Shown: piece after piece, positions 26,109 to 35,171 of the stretch | Position numbering within the stretch: the first letter of the stretch is position 1 | Layout: each line of letters begins with the position of its first letter | Source: Mucilaginibacter sp. SJ | GTDB lineage: Bacteria; Bacteroidota; Bacteroidia; Sphingobacteriales; Sphingobacteriaceae | Assembly (NCBI RefSeq): GCF_028993635.1 | Contig: NZ_CP118631.1 | Coordinates: 2,728,001 to 2,792,000 of the forward strand | Direction of reading: 5' to 3' | Length of the DNA: 64,000 bases | Translations under genes and position numbers: made by a program | Notes under the pieces: generated by a model | The model's database searches: none | Told to the model about the DNA's origin: nothing | Seen by the model: the letters and a program-made list of their open reading frames with translations, nothing else

Positions 26109-26987
26109 TTAAGCTAACTTAGCCAATTCTTCTGCCATGGCAGCGCCAATTTCGGCTGGTGATTCAACCACGCGGATCCCGCACTCGGCCATGATTTTCA
26201 TTTTAGCAGCAGCTGTATCATCGGCACCACCTACGATAGCACCTGCGTGACCCATACGGCGGCCCGGAGGCGCAGTTTGGCCAGCAATGAAACCAACAAC
26301 CGGTTTAGTACCATTTGCTTTGATCCAGCGGGCAGCATCAGCTTCCATGTTACCACCAATTTCGCCAATCATGATGATACCATGAGTTTCCGGATCGTTC
26401 ATTAATAATTCAACAGCTTCTTTGGTTGGTGTACCAATGATCGGGTCACCACCGATACCGATAGCTGTAGTGATACCCAAACCGGCTTTAACCACCTGGT
26501 CAACCGCTTCGTAAGTTAAAGTACCTGATTTTGAAACCACACCAACGTTACCTTTTTTGAAGATAAAGCCTGGCATGATACCAATTTTACTTTCATCAGC
26601 AGTGATGATGCCAGGGCAGTTAGGACCAATCAGGCGTGCGTCCTTATCTGTAAGATATTCTTTAACCGCAATCATATCCTTTGTTGGGATACCTTCGGTA
26701 ATACAAACAATAACCTTAATGCCGGCTTCGGCAGCTTCCATAATAGCATCTGCACCAAAAGCAGGAGGTACAAAAATGATGGACACATCGGCACCGGTTG
26801 CAACAACGGCGTCTTTAACCGTGTTAAAAACCGGCCTGTCTAAATGGGTTTGACCACCCTTACCTGGTGTAACACCACCAACTAACTGAGTGCCATAAGC
26901 AATCATTTGCTCAGCGTGGTATGAACCCTCTTTACCGGTGAAACCTTGTACAATAACTTTTGAATCTTTATTTACGAGTACACTCAT
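26109..26987 (-). CDS. sucD: Succinyl-CoA ligase (ADP/GDP-forming) alpha subunit
   Basis: 292 residues, standard for SucD. It has an N-terminal CoA-binding Rossmann domain ([24 protein letters not shown]) and a ligase domain with phospho-histidine in [13 protein letters not shown]. It makes succinate, CoA and NTP from succinyl-CoA in the TCA cycle with SucC, which is not in this window, so the subunits are encoded apart here. A -7 box TAGCTTTG lies 23 nt before the ATG. Confidence 0.97.
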   Translation of the reverse strand: MSVLVNKDSKVIVQGFTGKEGSYHAEQMIAYGTQLVGGVTPGKGGQTHLDRPVFNTVKDAVVATGADVSIIFVPPAFGADAIMEAAEAGIKVIVCITEGIPTKDMIAVKEYLTDKDARLIGPNCPGIITADESKIGIMPGFIFKKGNVGVVSKSGTLTYEAVDQVVKAGLGITTAIGIGGDPIIGTPTKEAVELLMNDPETHGIIMIGEIGGNMEADAARWIKANGTKPVVGFIAGQTAPPGRRMGHAGAIVGGADDTAAAKMKIMAECGIRVVESPAEIGAAMAEELAKLA

Positions 26988-27009
26988 TGGTTTTTTCGTT
27001 TTAGTACGG

Positions 27010-27039
27010 CAAAGCTAAAGTTTTTGCCCGAATGTCAAA
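27010..27039 (-). promoter_or_regulatory. Promoter of sucD
   Basis: The minus strand reads TTTG (27036-27039), an 18-nt spacer and TAGCTTTG (27010-27017). The -7 box is exact; spacing is one short of the usual 19-21. Confidence 0.55.
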
Positions 27040-27157
27040 CCCTATTGTAATCTAAATTTATATGTTAACATAAAAGTGACTTTTAATGGGATTGGATGTG
27101 GTTATAGGGTGTTTATGTGTTTTAAATTTTTTATGATTATAAAGTTCCCGTTGAATA

Positions 27158-27195
27158 AAACTGCCAACTGAAAACTATCTACTGCCAACTAAATT
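27158..27195 (+). repeat. CTGCCAACT-type degenerate repeat
   Basis: Repeated AACTGCCAACT units directly before GGGCGTTGCC copy 2. The same pairing recurs at 56376-56411 before copy 3. Confidence 0.6.
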
Positions 27196-27196
27196 A

Positions 27197-27281
27197 GGGC
27201 GTTGCCTGTGGCCCAGGCTATTCGCTCATACGCCTGCAGGCATTACGCTCATTGGCCGGTATCCGCTACTATCCTTAACGC
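27197..27281 (+). repeat. GGGCGTTGCC element, copy 2 of 3
   Basis: An 85-bp copy of the element at 1541-1623 with the same start, CGCCTGCAGGC core and CTATCCTTAACGC end. It lies in the 464-bp gap between the symporter gene and sucD. Confidence 0.85.
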
Positions 27282-27286
27282 TGCCT

Positions 27287-27378
27287 GTCTGAATCAGAAT
27301 TTTCAGGATTTAAGAATCTACAGAATGAAAAGCCAATTCAATAAATTCTAACAATTCGTTTAATTCGGGTTCAGACAA
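27287..27378. repeat. TGTCTGAATCAGAATT inverted repeat, second copy
   Basis: Left arm from 27287 (TGTCTGAATCAGAATTTTC) and right arm ending GGGTTCAGACA near 27378 are imperfect reverse complements with the same 8-9 nt internal periodicity as the element at 1372-1507. Confidence 0.7.
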
Positions 27379-27420
27379 AATCGGCGTAATCAAAAATCAA
27401 TCGGTGTAATCCCAATAAAA

Positions 27421-27454
27421 AAATCCGAAATCGAACATCCGAAATCCGAAATCA
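27421..27454. repeat. TCCGAAAT-type degenerate repeat abutting a stop codon
   Basis: Units ATCCGAAA, TCGAACAT, CCGAAATC, CGAAATC run up to and include the TGA of the symporter gene (complement of 27452-27454). About 28 of 30 bases match the copy at 45731-45759. Confidence 0.7.
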
Positions 27455-28678
27455 TTCCTGTTCAACAAACTCCCCCTCACTCTTCGCAATCACAATTGTA
27501 GCAACCCCATTACCTATCACATTGGTTATAGCCCGTGCTTCCGACATAAACCTGTCAACCCCTATCAATATCGCCAAACCTTCAACCGGGATTATTTTAA
27601 TGGCCGTGAGCGTGCTGGTGAGCACTATAAAACCACTGCCGGTTACACCTGCGGCGCCTTTGGAGGTGATCATCAGTATGCCGATAATAGTTAACTCCTG
27701 CCCCAGCGAAAGCGGGATATTGAACACCTGCGCCAAAAATATCACGCACATGGAAAGGTAAATGGTAGTGCCATCCAAATTAAAAGAATACCCCGTGGGG
27801 ATCACCAAACCAACCACCGATTTGGAACAGCCAAACTTTTCCATTTTCTCCATCATGGCAGGCAAAGCCGATTCGGACGAGGAGGTGCCCAGCACGATCA
27901 GGATCTCCTGCCTGATGTATTTCAGGTACTCCCAAAGACTGAATTTAAACAACCTGCAGATAATATTCAATATCACAAATATGAACAGGAACATAGTCAG
28001 GTAAACAGAGCCCATCAACAGGGCCAGCGGTTTCAATGTTTGGATACCATATTTGCTCACCGTAAAAGCCATCCCTGCAAAGGCCCCTATCGGCGCCACC
28101 TTCATCACTATTTTCATGATATTAAAAAACACTTTCGAAAGCTTATCAAATAGCTGAATAACCGCTTCGCCACTTTTACCCATCCTGCTTAACCCAAAAC
28201 CAAACAGTATCGCAAAAAACAGGATCTGCAAAATATCGCCTTCAGCAAAAGCTTTAAACATATTTGAGGGGACTATATGGGCAATAAAATCGCCCCAGTG
28301 CATTTCGGCGGCGGCTTTTTCGTAAACGGCTAATTTGCCGGTATCCATTTTTGCAGCATGGTTTTCAAAACCTGCACCAGGCTTAATAATATTGGCTACG
28401 GTAACGCCGATGACAAGTGCGAACGTGGTTACGATCTCGAAATACAACAAAGCTTTACCGCCTACCCGGCCCACTTTTTTCATATCGCTCATGCCGGCTA
28501 TGCCCAGCACAATGGTTAAAAATATGATAGGCGCGATCAGCATAGTGATGAGGCTGATAAACGTTTTGCTGATCAGTTCGGCAGTCGGGGCAAAGCCTTT
28601 AAGGTATAAGCCGGCCACTACCCCAAGGGCAATGGCAATAAGTACCTGGAAAGTAAGGTTTGATAAGAGGCGTTTCAT
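27452..28678 (-). CDS. Dicarboxylate/amino acid:cation symporter (DAACS family)
   Basis: 408 residues of a DctA/GltP-type secondary transporter. Family signatures are visible: the Ser-rich hairpin GTSSSESALPAM, PTGYSFNLDGTTIY (TM7 NMDGT equivalent) and GAAGVTGSGFIVL (re-entrant loop 2), plus eight or more hydrophobic segments. It imports C4-dicarboxylates or glutamate/aspartate with Na+ or H+; which substrate cannot be told. The ORF extends 24 codons upstream, but that part is encoded by a CCCCCGGCCCCC repeat, so the ATG at 28678 is used. Confidence 0.92.
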   Translation of the reverse strand: MKRLLSNLTFQVLIAIALGVVAGLYLKGFAPTAELISKTFISLITMLIAPIIFLTIVLGIAGMSDMKKVGRVGGKALLYFEIVTTFALVIGVTVANIIKPGAGFENHAAKMDTGKLAVYEKAAAEMHWGDFIAHIVPSNMFKAFAEGDILQILFFAILFGFGLSRMGKSGEAVIQLFDKLSKVFFNIMKIVMKVAPIGAFAGMAFTVSKYGIQTLKPLALLMGSVYLTMFLFIFVILNIICRLFKFSLWEYLKYIRQEILIVLGTSSSESALPAMMEKMEKFGCSKSVVGLVIPTGYSFNLDGTTIYLSMCVIFLAQVFNIPLSLGQELTIIGILMITSKGAAGVTGSGFIVLTSTLTAIKIIPVEGLAILIGVDRFMSEARAITNVIGNGVATIVIAKSEGEFVEQE

Positions 28679-28682
28679 AATT

Positions 28683-28709
28683 CCCCCCGGCCCCCTAAAG
28701 GGGGAGCAA
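28683..28709. repeat. CCCCCGGCCCCCTAAAGGGGGAG repeat, in pieces
   Basis: A GC-rich palindromic repeat: CCCCCTAAAGGGGG preceded by CCCCCCGG. Related copies lie at 34151-34172, 37711-37737 and 37804-37830. Here it creates a false N-terminal extension of the symporter ORF. Confidence 0.65.
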
Positions 28710-28750
28710 CAGGTTGGGGCGGCAATATAATAAGTTATTGTTTCAGGCAC

Positions 28751-28783
28751 AAAAAAGCCCCGTACCGGAAACCGGCACAGGGC
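28751..28783 (-). terminator. Terminator of lipoprotein gene 28810
   Basis: On the minus strand GCCCTGTGCCGG pairs with CCGGTACGGGGC around TTT, followed by six T. Confidence 0.75.
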
Positions 28784-28809
28784 ATAATTGATTGATTGAA
28801 AGATCGTGA

Positions 28810-29586
28810 TTATGCAGGCGTTGATTTACCGGTTAGTAAATCAATTAAGAAAATTTTATTAAGGAAAGTCAGCTTTGCCTTGTGGTTGCCCAGGAAAACA
28901 ATGGTACCGCTGTAGTCCCAGCCGCCGCCGTTTGTTTTTCCTTCCGAACGGAAAGTAGCTGTACCGCTGGTGATGTCAAAGTTATCGGCGCCATGTACAT
29001 ACAGGTTAGTGAATACGTAGGTATTATGCACCCTGCTAAACGTTTTGTATTTAGTGTATTCGTTATCGACATAGGCTTTCATCGGGCCATCAAGCGAGAA
29101 GTTTGAGTTATTGGTGTTAAGGCCTCTAACTTTATATTTCTGCACAATATTGTAAACGAATGAATAGCCGGGACCGCTTCCTACCGTGTTTAATGAATCA
29201 ACCGAATCGTAACCAACAGTTTTGTTGCCGTCACAAATAAAATAATATTTGGTACCGCCTGTTTTGGTTGCTTTTAAAGTATCACCTTGATTAAATACTC
29301 GGTTCAGGCTGGTATCAATATAAAAACCGCAACTATATGTACTCTGTACTTTAAGCTTTGATGAGGCATTGGTTGAGGGGGTAACACCGTCGTTAAGGCT
29401 GGCCCCTCCAAATGAACCGGCCAACGATTTTGCCAGGTTATCTGCAATTGCCGAACTGGCTACATTATCGCTTGCTTTTACAGTTGATGGATCGGATTTT
29501 ACATTAATTCCTGTTTTTGTACAGGCCGAATAAAGAACAGCTACACCTGCTAATAAAGGCAATATACTGCGTAGATTTAGTTTCAT
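28810..29586 (-). CDS. Lipoprotein, paralogue of the gene at 29922
   Basis: 258 residues. Signal peptide with lipobox near LYSAC (Cys22). The mature protein is Ser/Thr/Asn-rich and beta-rich; its C-terminus (DYSGTIVFLGNHKAKLTF ... DLLTGK) aligns with the next lipoprotein (NYKGTITFLGGHKAKITI ... DLMTGE). No family or function is recognised. It has its own terminator, and a 335-bp gap with a terminator separates it from its paralogue, so the pair looks like two independent units from a gene duplication. Confidence 0.85.
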   Translation of the reverse strand: MKLNLRSILPLLAGVAVLYSACTKTGINVKSDPSTVKASDNVASSAIADNLAKSLAGSFGGASLNDGVTPSTNASSKLKVQSTYSCGFYIDTSLNRVFNQGDTLKATKTGGTKYYFICDGNKTVGYDSVDSLNTVGSGPGYSFVYNIVQKYKVRGLNTNNSNFSLDGPMKAYVDNEYTKYKTFSRVHNTYVFTNLYVHGADNFDITSGTATFRSEGKTNGGGWDYSGTIVFLGNHKAKLTFLNKIFLIDLLTGKSTPA

Positions 29587-29865
29587 AAACGTATCAGATA
29601 AAGTTTAGATCTCTTTGCCTCATTCGGCAATAAGCATACCACAGATGAAACACTTCGCCAAAAAACGCACTGGTATATGTTTTTAGGCTCATTTTCCTTT
29701 TTAATAAAGCGGCTATAGATTTACGCTGCTGATAGCAATGAAACACAAACCACACCCATCACCTGCTTTCCCCATTTCGAGGAAAAACATGTAGAAAATA
29801 TTCCCCGTTTTTTTATCAATTACACAGGCAATAAAAAGTATGCCGTATCAAAAACGGCAACATAT
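29587..29865. other. Gap between paralogous lipoprotein genes
   Basis: AT-rich sequence that must hold the promoter of the 28810 gene. No exact TAnnTTTG box, ORF or strong repeat was seen; a short hairpin (TGCCGT and ACGGCA) lies at 29841-29859 before the next terminator. Confidence 0.5.
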
Positions 29866-29902
29866 AAAAAGCCCTGCATCCGGTTTAGGGAGCAGGGCTT
29901 TT
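29866..29902 (-). terminator. Terminator of lipoprotein gene 29922
   Basis: AAAAAGCCCTGC (29866-29877) pairs with GCAGGGCTTTT (29892-29902); the plus-strand A-run is the U-tract of the minus-strand gene. Confidence 0.8.
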
Positions 29903-29921
29903 CATATATTTTAAAACCGGG

Positions 29922-30722
29922 TTAGTTAACTTCACCGGTCATCAGATCGGCAGTGTAAACCGTACCGTCGATAGTGATCTTAGCTTTGTGACCACCCAAA
30001 AACGTTATCGTCCCTTTATAGTTCCATGTGTTTTTTCCAATACTTCCTTTACTCGAAAAGGCAGCACTTCCGCTTAAAATAAAATCGGGGTCTTTTGTAG
30101 GATCAACAACAATTGATTTAAAATTGTAGCTAAACGTGCCTTCAACATTTGGCTGATCTGTTGTTGGCTTGGTATAGTTAACCCTGGCATAATAATTCAC
30201 AGGGCCATCAAAAGAATATTGCGCGTGTTCAACACCCGGATTAAGGCTTCTGAGTATCAGGTTTTCGCCCATTCTTAAAACCATTGTAAAACCGCTGCCT
30301 GCCATGGTCATATTTAAACTATCATTAGCGGTAACACCTGAAGGTACTCCATTGGTACAGGTAAGCTCATATTTAACCTTAGCCCAGATATCGATTTTAG
30401 AGGTATCGCTTTGATCTAAATTAAATGCTATCGTGGTATCCATTTTAGCGCCACACTGTGGCTGAGGGTCAACAGATTGTACTTTGATCTTACCTTTTTT
30501 GTTCAGGGAAAGATCGGTTGGCATACTTAAACCGCTCTTAAAATCAAACCCGCCGTTTTCGGGGTTAAAAATACCAACAAGGCTTTGCGCAATTTGCACA
30601 CTCGCTTCTTTTTTACTTACTGTACTTTGATTGTTAGGCGCCATGTTAAGTTTATGGCACGAGGTGTAAATGGCAGTAATACCGGCAAGCAGCAATACTA
30701 TAATTTTGTACTTGTGTTTCAT
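29922..30722 (-). CDS. Lipoprotein, paralogue of the gene at 28810
   Basis: 266 residues. Signal peptide MKHKYKIIVLLLAGITAIY with lipobox Cys just after TS (SCHKL). The mature part begins with an S/Q-rich segment resembling its paralogue (VSKKEASVQIAQSLVG against ASDNVASSAIADNLAKSL) and ends with the shared module around FLGGHKAKITIDGT. An upstream in-frame start at 30746 would add eight residues before the signal peptide and is not favoured. Function unknown; probably a periplasm- or surface-exposed outer-membrane lipoprotein. Confidence 0.85.
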   Translation of the reverse strand: MKHKYKIIVLLLAGITAIYTSCHKLNMAPNNQSTVSKKEASVQIAQSLVGIFNPENGGFDFKSGLSMPTDLSLNKKGKIKVQSVDPQPQCGAKMDTTIAFNLDQSDTSKIDIWAKVKYELTCTNGVPSGVTANDSLNMTMAGSGFTMVLRMGENLILRSLNPGVEHAQYSFDGPVNYYARVNYTKPTTDQPNVEGTFSYNFKSIVVDPTKDPDFILSGSAAFSSKGSIGKNTWNYKGTITFLGGHKAKITIDGTVYTADLMTGEVN

Positions 30723-30974
30723 GTTTAGGATTTTAGTTCCGCGCAAATTTAACTTATTATCAATTAATTAAAGAAATTTTAAAAACATTTAGGAGCAGGG
30801 GCTTATAATGTTATTTACCCTCATTTTGAACAATGAGTACCGGCAAAAGGTTAGCCAATGTTGAAACCTACCTTTGTAATGACAGATATTTGGAAGAAAA
30901 AGCATGAAATTGTGCAATGCCCCCCTCACCAGGAGTATATAACGCAAGCATCATTAAGCTAAGGAATTTACAGG

Positions 30975-31118
30975 TTGCACCAGAGGTGCAAAAGGTTTGT
31001 AGAAATAAAAAGAATGAAATCTTAGTGTGCCAGAGGTACACAACTCCGGTGTTCCGTACCTCTGGCACGGCTATTTTGGGTATATATATTGCTACAAACC
31101 TGTTCCCCCTCTGGGGGA
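30975..31118. repeat. REP-like palindrome array with GGTTTGTAGAAATA tags
   Basis: Four hairpins share a CC-AGA-GG or CC-TCT-GG core: 30975-30991, 31025-31041, 31054-31070 and 31104-31118. The outer two carry inward-facing tags: GGTTTGTAGAAATA at 30994-31007 and its near reverse complement TATTGCTACAAACC at 31087-31100. The whole is a nested palindrome, like a bacterial interspersed mosaic element. No transposase gene is adjacent. The rest of the 600-bp gap 30723-31322 shows no gene. Confidence 0.8.
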
Positions 31119-31322
31119 TTTTTTCACCCCAATGAAATTAGGGTTTGTGAAGCGCTCATCAATAAACCCATTCTTCTGAAATGATGCATAAACCCCTCCC
31201 TGCCACTATACAGCCCACCAACCCGGGCCAAAAAACATCGCTACCCTCAACTAATCCATTAATAACTACTAAACTAATAGGGAAATGCTTAATTTCGCAA
31301 CCTCATACGCGTAAAACATCAA

Positions 31323-34148
31323 ATGGACTACCAATTTAAAGAGATAGAGCAAAAATGGCAGCAGTTTTGGGCACAAAACCAAACTTTCAAAGCCGAAGAC
31401 AAAAGCAGTAAACCCAAGTATTATGTGCTGGATATGTTCCCTTATCCATCAGGGGCCGGCCTGCACGTTGGGCACCCGCTGGGCTATATCGCTTCTGATA
31501 TTTTTGCACGCTACAAACGTTTAAAAGGTTTTAACGTGCTGCATCCCATGGGTTACGACAGCTTTGGCTTACCGGCCGAGCAATACGCCATACAAACCGG
31601 TCAGCACCCCGCTATAACTACCGAAGATAATATTGCTACATACCGCCGCCAGTTAGATCAGATCGGTTTTTCGTTCGACTGGAGCCGCGAGGTACGTACC
31701 AGTTCGCCCGATTATTATAAATGGACGCAATGGATTTTCATGCAGCTTTTCAACAGCTGGTATAATAAAGATGCCGGCAAAGCCCAGTCAATTGATCAAC
31801 TGGTTGCGCATTTTGAAACTAAAGGTTCTGCCGGTATTAATGCTGTTTGCGATGATGAAATTTTAAGTTTTACCGCCGATGAGTGGAAAGCGTTCAGCAA
31901 TGAGGAACAACAGTCCGAATTGTTAAAATACCGCCTTACTTACCTGCGCGAAAGCACCGTAAACTGGTGCCCCGCCCTTGGTACCGTATTGGCCAATGAT
32001 GAGGTAAAAGACGGCTTTAGCGAGCGCGGCGGTTACCCTGTTGAACAAAAGAAAATGACCCAATGGAGCATGCGCATCACCGCATATGCCGAAAGGTTGT
32101 TACAAGGCCTTGATACAATTGACTGGCCGGAGCCTTTGAAGGAAATGCAAAGGAACTGGATTGGTAAAAGTACCGGTGCTTCAGTAAAATTTCGAATTTC
32201 GGATTTGGGAATTCGGAATTCAGATAAATCCGAAATCGAAAATCCGACATCCGAATTCATCGAAGTATTCACCACTCGTGTTGATACTATTTTCGGTGTT
32301 ACATTCTTAGTAATTGCACCAGAGCATGAATTGGTAGCTTCATTAACTACAGCCGAGCAAAAGGCAGATATCGAAGCATACATCGCCCAAACCAAAAAGA
32401 AATCTGAACTGGACAGGATGGCTGATGCCAAAACTGTATCGGGCGCATTTACCGGCAGCTACGTGCTTAACCCATTAAACGGCCAGCCAATCCCAATCTG
32501 GATTGCTGATTATGTTTTGGCAGGTTACGGAACAGGGGCGGTTATGGCTGTACCATCGGGCGATCAGCGTGATTACCTGTTTGCAAAGCATTTTAACTTG
32601 CCGATAGTACCGATCCTCGATATTCAAAACATTGAAACCGAAGCTGATCCAACCAAAGAAGGCACCTACGTCAATTCCGACTTTATTAATGGCTTAGCTT
32701 ACAAAGAAGCAACTGCCGCCGTGGTTGCTAAACTGGAAGAAATTAACGCCGGTAAAGCTAAAGTTAACTTCAGGATGCGCGATGCCATTTTTGGTCGTCA
32801 GCGTTACTGGGGTGAGCCGGTGCCGGTTTATTTTAAAGATGGCTTGCCATATTTAATTGACGAAAGCCACCTGCCATTGTTATTGCCCGAAATTGATAAA
32901 TACCTCCCAACCGAAACCGGCGAACCACCACTGGGCCGTGCTGAGGATTGGAAATATGAAGGCGGCTTAGCTTATGAGCTAAGCACCATGCCGGGCTGGG
33001 CCGGTTCAAGCTGGTACTGGTACCGCTATATGGATGCCCAAAACGATAAAGAATTTGCATCGCGCGAGGCTATTGAATACTGGAAAGATGTTGACCTGTA
33101 CATCGGCGGCAGCGAACATGCTACCGGTCACTTGCTGTACAGTCGTTTCTGGAACAAGTTTTTGAAAGATCTTAACCTTGTTGTTGAGGAAGAACCTTTC
33201 AAAAAGCTGATTAACCAGGGCATGATCCAGGGTCGTAGTAATTTTGTTTACAGGCTGATTGACGATGAAGGCAAAGGTACCAACACCTATGTATCGCATG
33301 GATTGATCAAAGAACATAAAACTACGCCAATACACGTTGATGTTAACATTGTTGAAAACGAGGTATTAAACATTGCTAAGTTTAAACAATGGCGACCTGA
33401 ATTTGCAGATGCTGAATTTATCCTGGAAAACGGCAAATATATCTGCGGCGTTGAAGTAGAAAAAATGTCAAAACGGTATTACAACGTTGTAAATCCGGAT
33501 GATATAGCAACCCGTTTCGGCGCTGATACTTTGCGCATGTATGAAATGTTCTTAGGCCCGCTGGAACAGAGCAAACCATGGAATACCAATGGGATCGAAG
33601 GGGTGTTTAAATTCCTGCGTAAGTTCTGGAGGTTATTCCATAATGATGCCTGGGAATTTGGCGTAAGCGATGCTGTTCCGTCAAAAGCTGAGTTGAAATC
33701 ATTACATAAGATCATCAAAAAGGTTGAGGAAGATATCGAGCGCTTCTCGTTCAATACTTCAGTTTCAAGCTTTATGATCGCTGTTAATGAATTAACCGAT
33801 TTGAAATGCAACAACCGTGCGATATTGCAGGATATGGTGATCATCCTTTCACCTTATGCACCGCACATTTGCGAAGAGCTTTGGTCGCTATTAGGTAATG
33901 CCGATGGTACTTTATCATACGCGCCATTCCCTAAATTTAACGCCGGGTATTTGGTTGAGGATGAGTTTGCTTACCCGATCTCTATCAATGGCAAAATGAA
34001 AATGAACCTGAGCATCTCGCTAAGCCTTGATGTAAAAGAGATAGAAGCAGCCGTTTTAGCCAGCGCCGATGTACAAAAATACCTGGATGGCAAAACACCT
34101 AAAAAGGTGATTGTGGTAAAAGGCAGGATTGTAAATATGGTGGTTTAG
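31323..34148 (+). CDS. leuS: Leucyl-tRNA synthetase
   Basis: 941 residues, class Ia. The HIGH-like motif HVGH lies in [16 protein letters not shown] and KMSKR at residues 714-718. The CP1 editing domain is present ([27 protein letters not shown] with the conserved Asp), as is the Bacteroidota insertion near 130-190 and the anticodon-binding and C-terminal domains. It charges tRNA-Leu and edits mis-acylated norvaline or isoleucine. Odd feature: residues 291-312 ([11 protein letters not shown] ... SEF), at the entrance to CP1, are encoded by an intergenic-type repeat. A -7-like TAATTTCG is upstream. Confidence 0.98.
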   Translation: MDYQFKEIEQKWQQFWAQNQTFKAEDKSSKPKYYVLDMFPYPSGAGLHVGHPLGYIASDIFARYKRLKGFNVLHPMGYDSFGLPAEQYAIQTGQHPAITTEDNIATYRRQLDQIGFSFDWSREVRTSSPDYYKWTQWIFMQLFNSWYNKDAGKAQSIDQLVAHFETKGSAGINAVCDDEILSFTADEWKAFSNEEQQSELLKYRLTYLRESTVNWCPALGTVLANDEVKDGFSERGGYPVEQKKMTQWSMRITAYAERLLQGLDTIDWPEPLKEMQRNWIGKSTGASVKFRISDLGIRNSDKSEIENPTSEFIEVFTTRVDTIFGVTFLVIAPEHELVASLTTAEQKADIEAYIAQTKKKSELDRMADAKTVSGAFTGSYVLNPLNGQPIPIWIADYVLAGYGTGAVMAVPSGDQRDYLFAKHFNLPIVPILDIQNIETEADPTKEGTYVNSDFINGLAYKEATAAVVAKLEEINAGKAKVNFRMRDAIFGRQRYWGEPVPVYFKDGLPYLIDESHLPLLLPEIDKYLPTETGEPPLGRAEDWKYEGGLAYELSTMPGWAGSSWYWYRYMDAQNDKEFASREAIEYWKDVDLYIGGSEHATGHLLYSRFWNKFLKDLNLVVEEEPFKKLINQGMIQGRSNFVYRLIDDEGKGTNTYVSHGLIKEHKTTPIHVDVNIVENEVLNIAKFKQWRPEFADAEFILENGKYICGVEVEKMSKRYYNVVNPDDIATRFGADTLRMYEMFLGPLEQSKPWNTNGIEGVFKFLRKFWRLFHNDAWEFGVSDAVPSKAELKSLHKIIKKVEEDIERFSFNTSVSSFMIAVNELTDLKCNNRAILQDMVIILSPYAPHICEELWSLLGNADGTLSYAPFPKFNAGYLVEDEFAYPISINGKMKMNLSISLSLDVKEIEAAVLASADVQKYLDGKTPKKVIVVKGRIVNMVV
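32193..32258. repeat. TCCGAAAT-type inverted repeat inside leuS
   Basis: A 66-bp segment, exactly 22 codons, made of units such as GAATTTCGGATTT and AAATCCGAAATCGAA that are mutually inverted. It closely resembles the intergenic copies at 27421-27454, 45570-45596 and 45731-45759, and it is in frame. Confidence 0.75.
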
Positions 34149-34150
34149 TC

Positions 34151-34172
34151 GCCCTCCGCCCCCTGAAGGGGA
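34151..34172. repeat. GC-rich CCCCCTGAAGGGG repeat
   Basis: A shortened copy of the CCGGCCCCCTAAAGGGGG family directly after the leuS stop codon. Confidence 0.5.
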
Positions 34173-34185
34173 AACTTTAAAATCT

Positions 34186-34223
34186 AAGCCCCGGTATCGC
34201 TTCGCGATACCGGGGCTTTTTTT
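34186..34223 (+). terminator. Terminator of leuS
   Basis: A 15-bp perfect stem (AAGCCCCGGTATCGC with its complement) around TTC, then a T-run. Strong rho-independent terminator. Confidence 0.9.
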
Positions 34224-34254
34224 ATTATGCTTCTAACAAAAGTAAGGGGGCGAT

Positions 34255-34325
34255 CACCCTGAGCTTGTCGAAGGGTCGTGCGCAGAGGCCCCACCCACCA
34301 TGCTTCGACGAGCTCAGCATGACAG
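34255..34325 (-). repeat. CATGCTGAGC/GTCGAAGCATGG repeat, inverted copy
   Basis: The reverse complement of this stretch matches 50388-50461: TGTCATGCTGAGC, GTCGAAGCATGGTGGGT, GCCTCTGCGC and TTCG..GGCTCAG blocks in the same order. It has self-complementary ends. It belongs to a repeat type widely scattered in Bacteroidota. Confidence 0.65.
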
Positions 34326-34339
34326 CCGTTTTTCATTTA

Positions 34340-34693
34340 TCATTTCTTATACAGTTCCACCTTTCTGCCATCCGGATCAACAACTACTACTGCCATAAAA
34401 CCAAAATCCGTTTGCGCCGATTCAGATGCAAACGAGACGTTGGCTTCTTTTAATAAATGAATCTTCCTATCAAAATCATCTAACTCAAAACCTAAGCGTA
34501 AGTTTTTATCCGCCTCCGTTTGAGTTTTTGTAAGCGGATATATCTCAATCACCGTCCCATCAATAATAGCTGAATAATGATAAGGAGAGTTGCCATGTTT
34601 ATGATAATCAAAACCAAAGCCCAATAACGCATAAAAATCAACCAGCTTCTGCATATCGGCAGTTCTTATAACTAATAATTTAAGTTTGATCAT
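34340..34693 (-). CDS. VOC/glyoxalase-fold protein
   Basis: 117 residues, a single vicinal-oxygen-chelate unit: KLLVIRTADMQKLVDFYALLG at the start, a central Tyr-rich strand and the ending VVVVDPDGRKVELYKK, with the metal-site Glu in VELY and IEIY. Members include glyoxalases, dioxygenases and antibiotic-binding proteins; the reaction cannot be assigned. It is last in a minus-strand run, 17 bp after the MmcQ/YjbR gene. Confidence 0.85.
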   Translation of the reverse strand: MIKLKLLVIRTADMQKLVDFYALLGFGFDYHKHGNSPYHYSAIIDGTVIEIYPLTKTQTEADKNLRLGFELDDFDRKIHLLKEANVSFASESAQTDFGFMAVVVVDPDGRKVELYKK

Positions 34694-34710
34694 GACTTTC
34701 TTTATCGCTA

Positions 34711-35058
34711 TTACAAACCCAACTCCTTTTTAACCTTGCCCGGCAGCTTATCAGCGATAAGCCTGTACGATTGCCTGATATAGTGCTCCCATTCCTTTTC
34801 ACCCAAACTACTGATATCACGTGCCAGCACCCATTTATAGCGGGCAATGTAAGGCTGCGGTTCAAGCCCTTCTTTGGAGATGATCTCCTCAAAATCTTCG
34901 GCGGGCACTTTGAATGATGCCGATGGCGGTACGCCGTCGGGATGGGTAAACAGAAAAGACTTTCCGCCAACATTAAAACACAGGTGTTCGCCCAGTTTAA
35001 TATCTTCGGTTACACCGGGCAACGTGTGGCAAATGGCTTGAAGGGTTTCGATGGTCAT
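34711..35058 (-). CDS. MmcQ/YjbR family protein
   Basis: 115 residues with the compact MmcQ/YjbR (CyaY-like fold) pattern: LPGVTEDIKLGEHLCFNVGGKSFLF read in parts, then SFKVPAEDFEEI and RYKWVLARDISSLGEKEW. The family is described as DNA-binding-like but without a firmly known role. It is cytoplasmic, and co-directional with the VOC gene downstream and the DUF1801-type gene upstream. Confidence 0.85.
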   Translation of the reverse strand: MTIETLQAICHTLPGVTEDIKLGEHLCFNVGGKSFLFTHPDGVPPSASFKVPAEDFEEIISKEGLEPQPYIARYKWVLARDISSLGEKEWEHYIRQSYRLIADKLPGKVKKELGL

Positions 35059-35074
35059 GATCTATGAAAATACC

Positions 35075-35164
35075 GTAGAGACGCATAATTGCGTCTCCCG
35101 CTTTGCAAAGTAATGAACAGTTTGCACACCTGCATATTTCAGAGACGTAATTATGCGCCTCTAC
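35075..35164. repeat. GTAGAGACGC inverted repeat
   Basis: GTAGAGACGCATAATTGCGT (from 35075) and its imperfect reverse complement (35142-35164) frame a 44-bp loop. It fills the gap between the MmcQ/YjbR and DUF1801 genes. Confidence 0.7.
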
Positions 35165-35171
35165 ACAAAAA

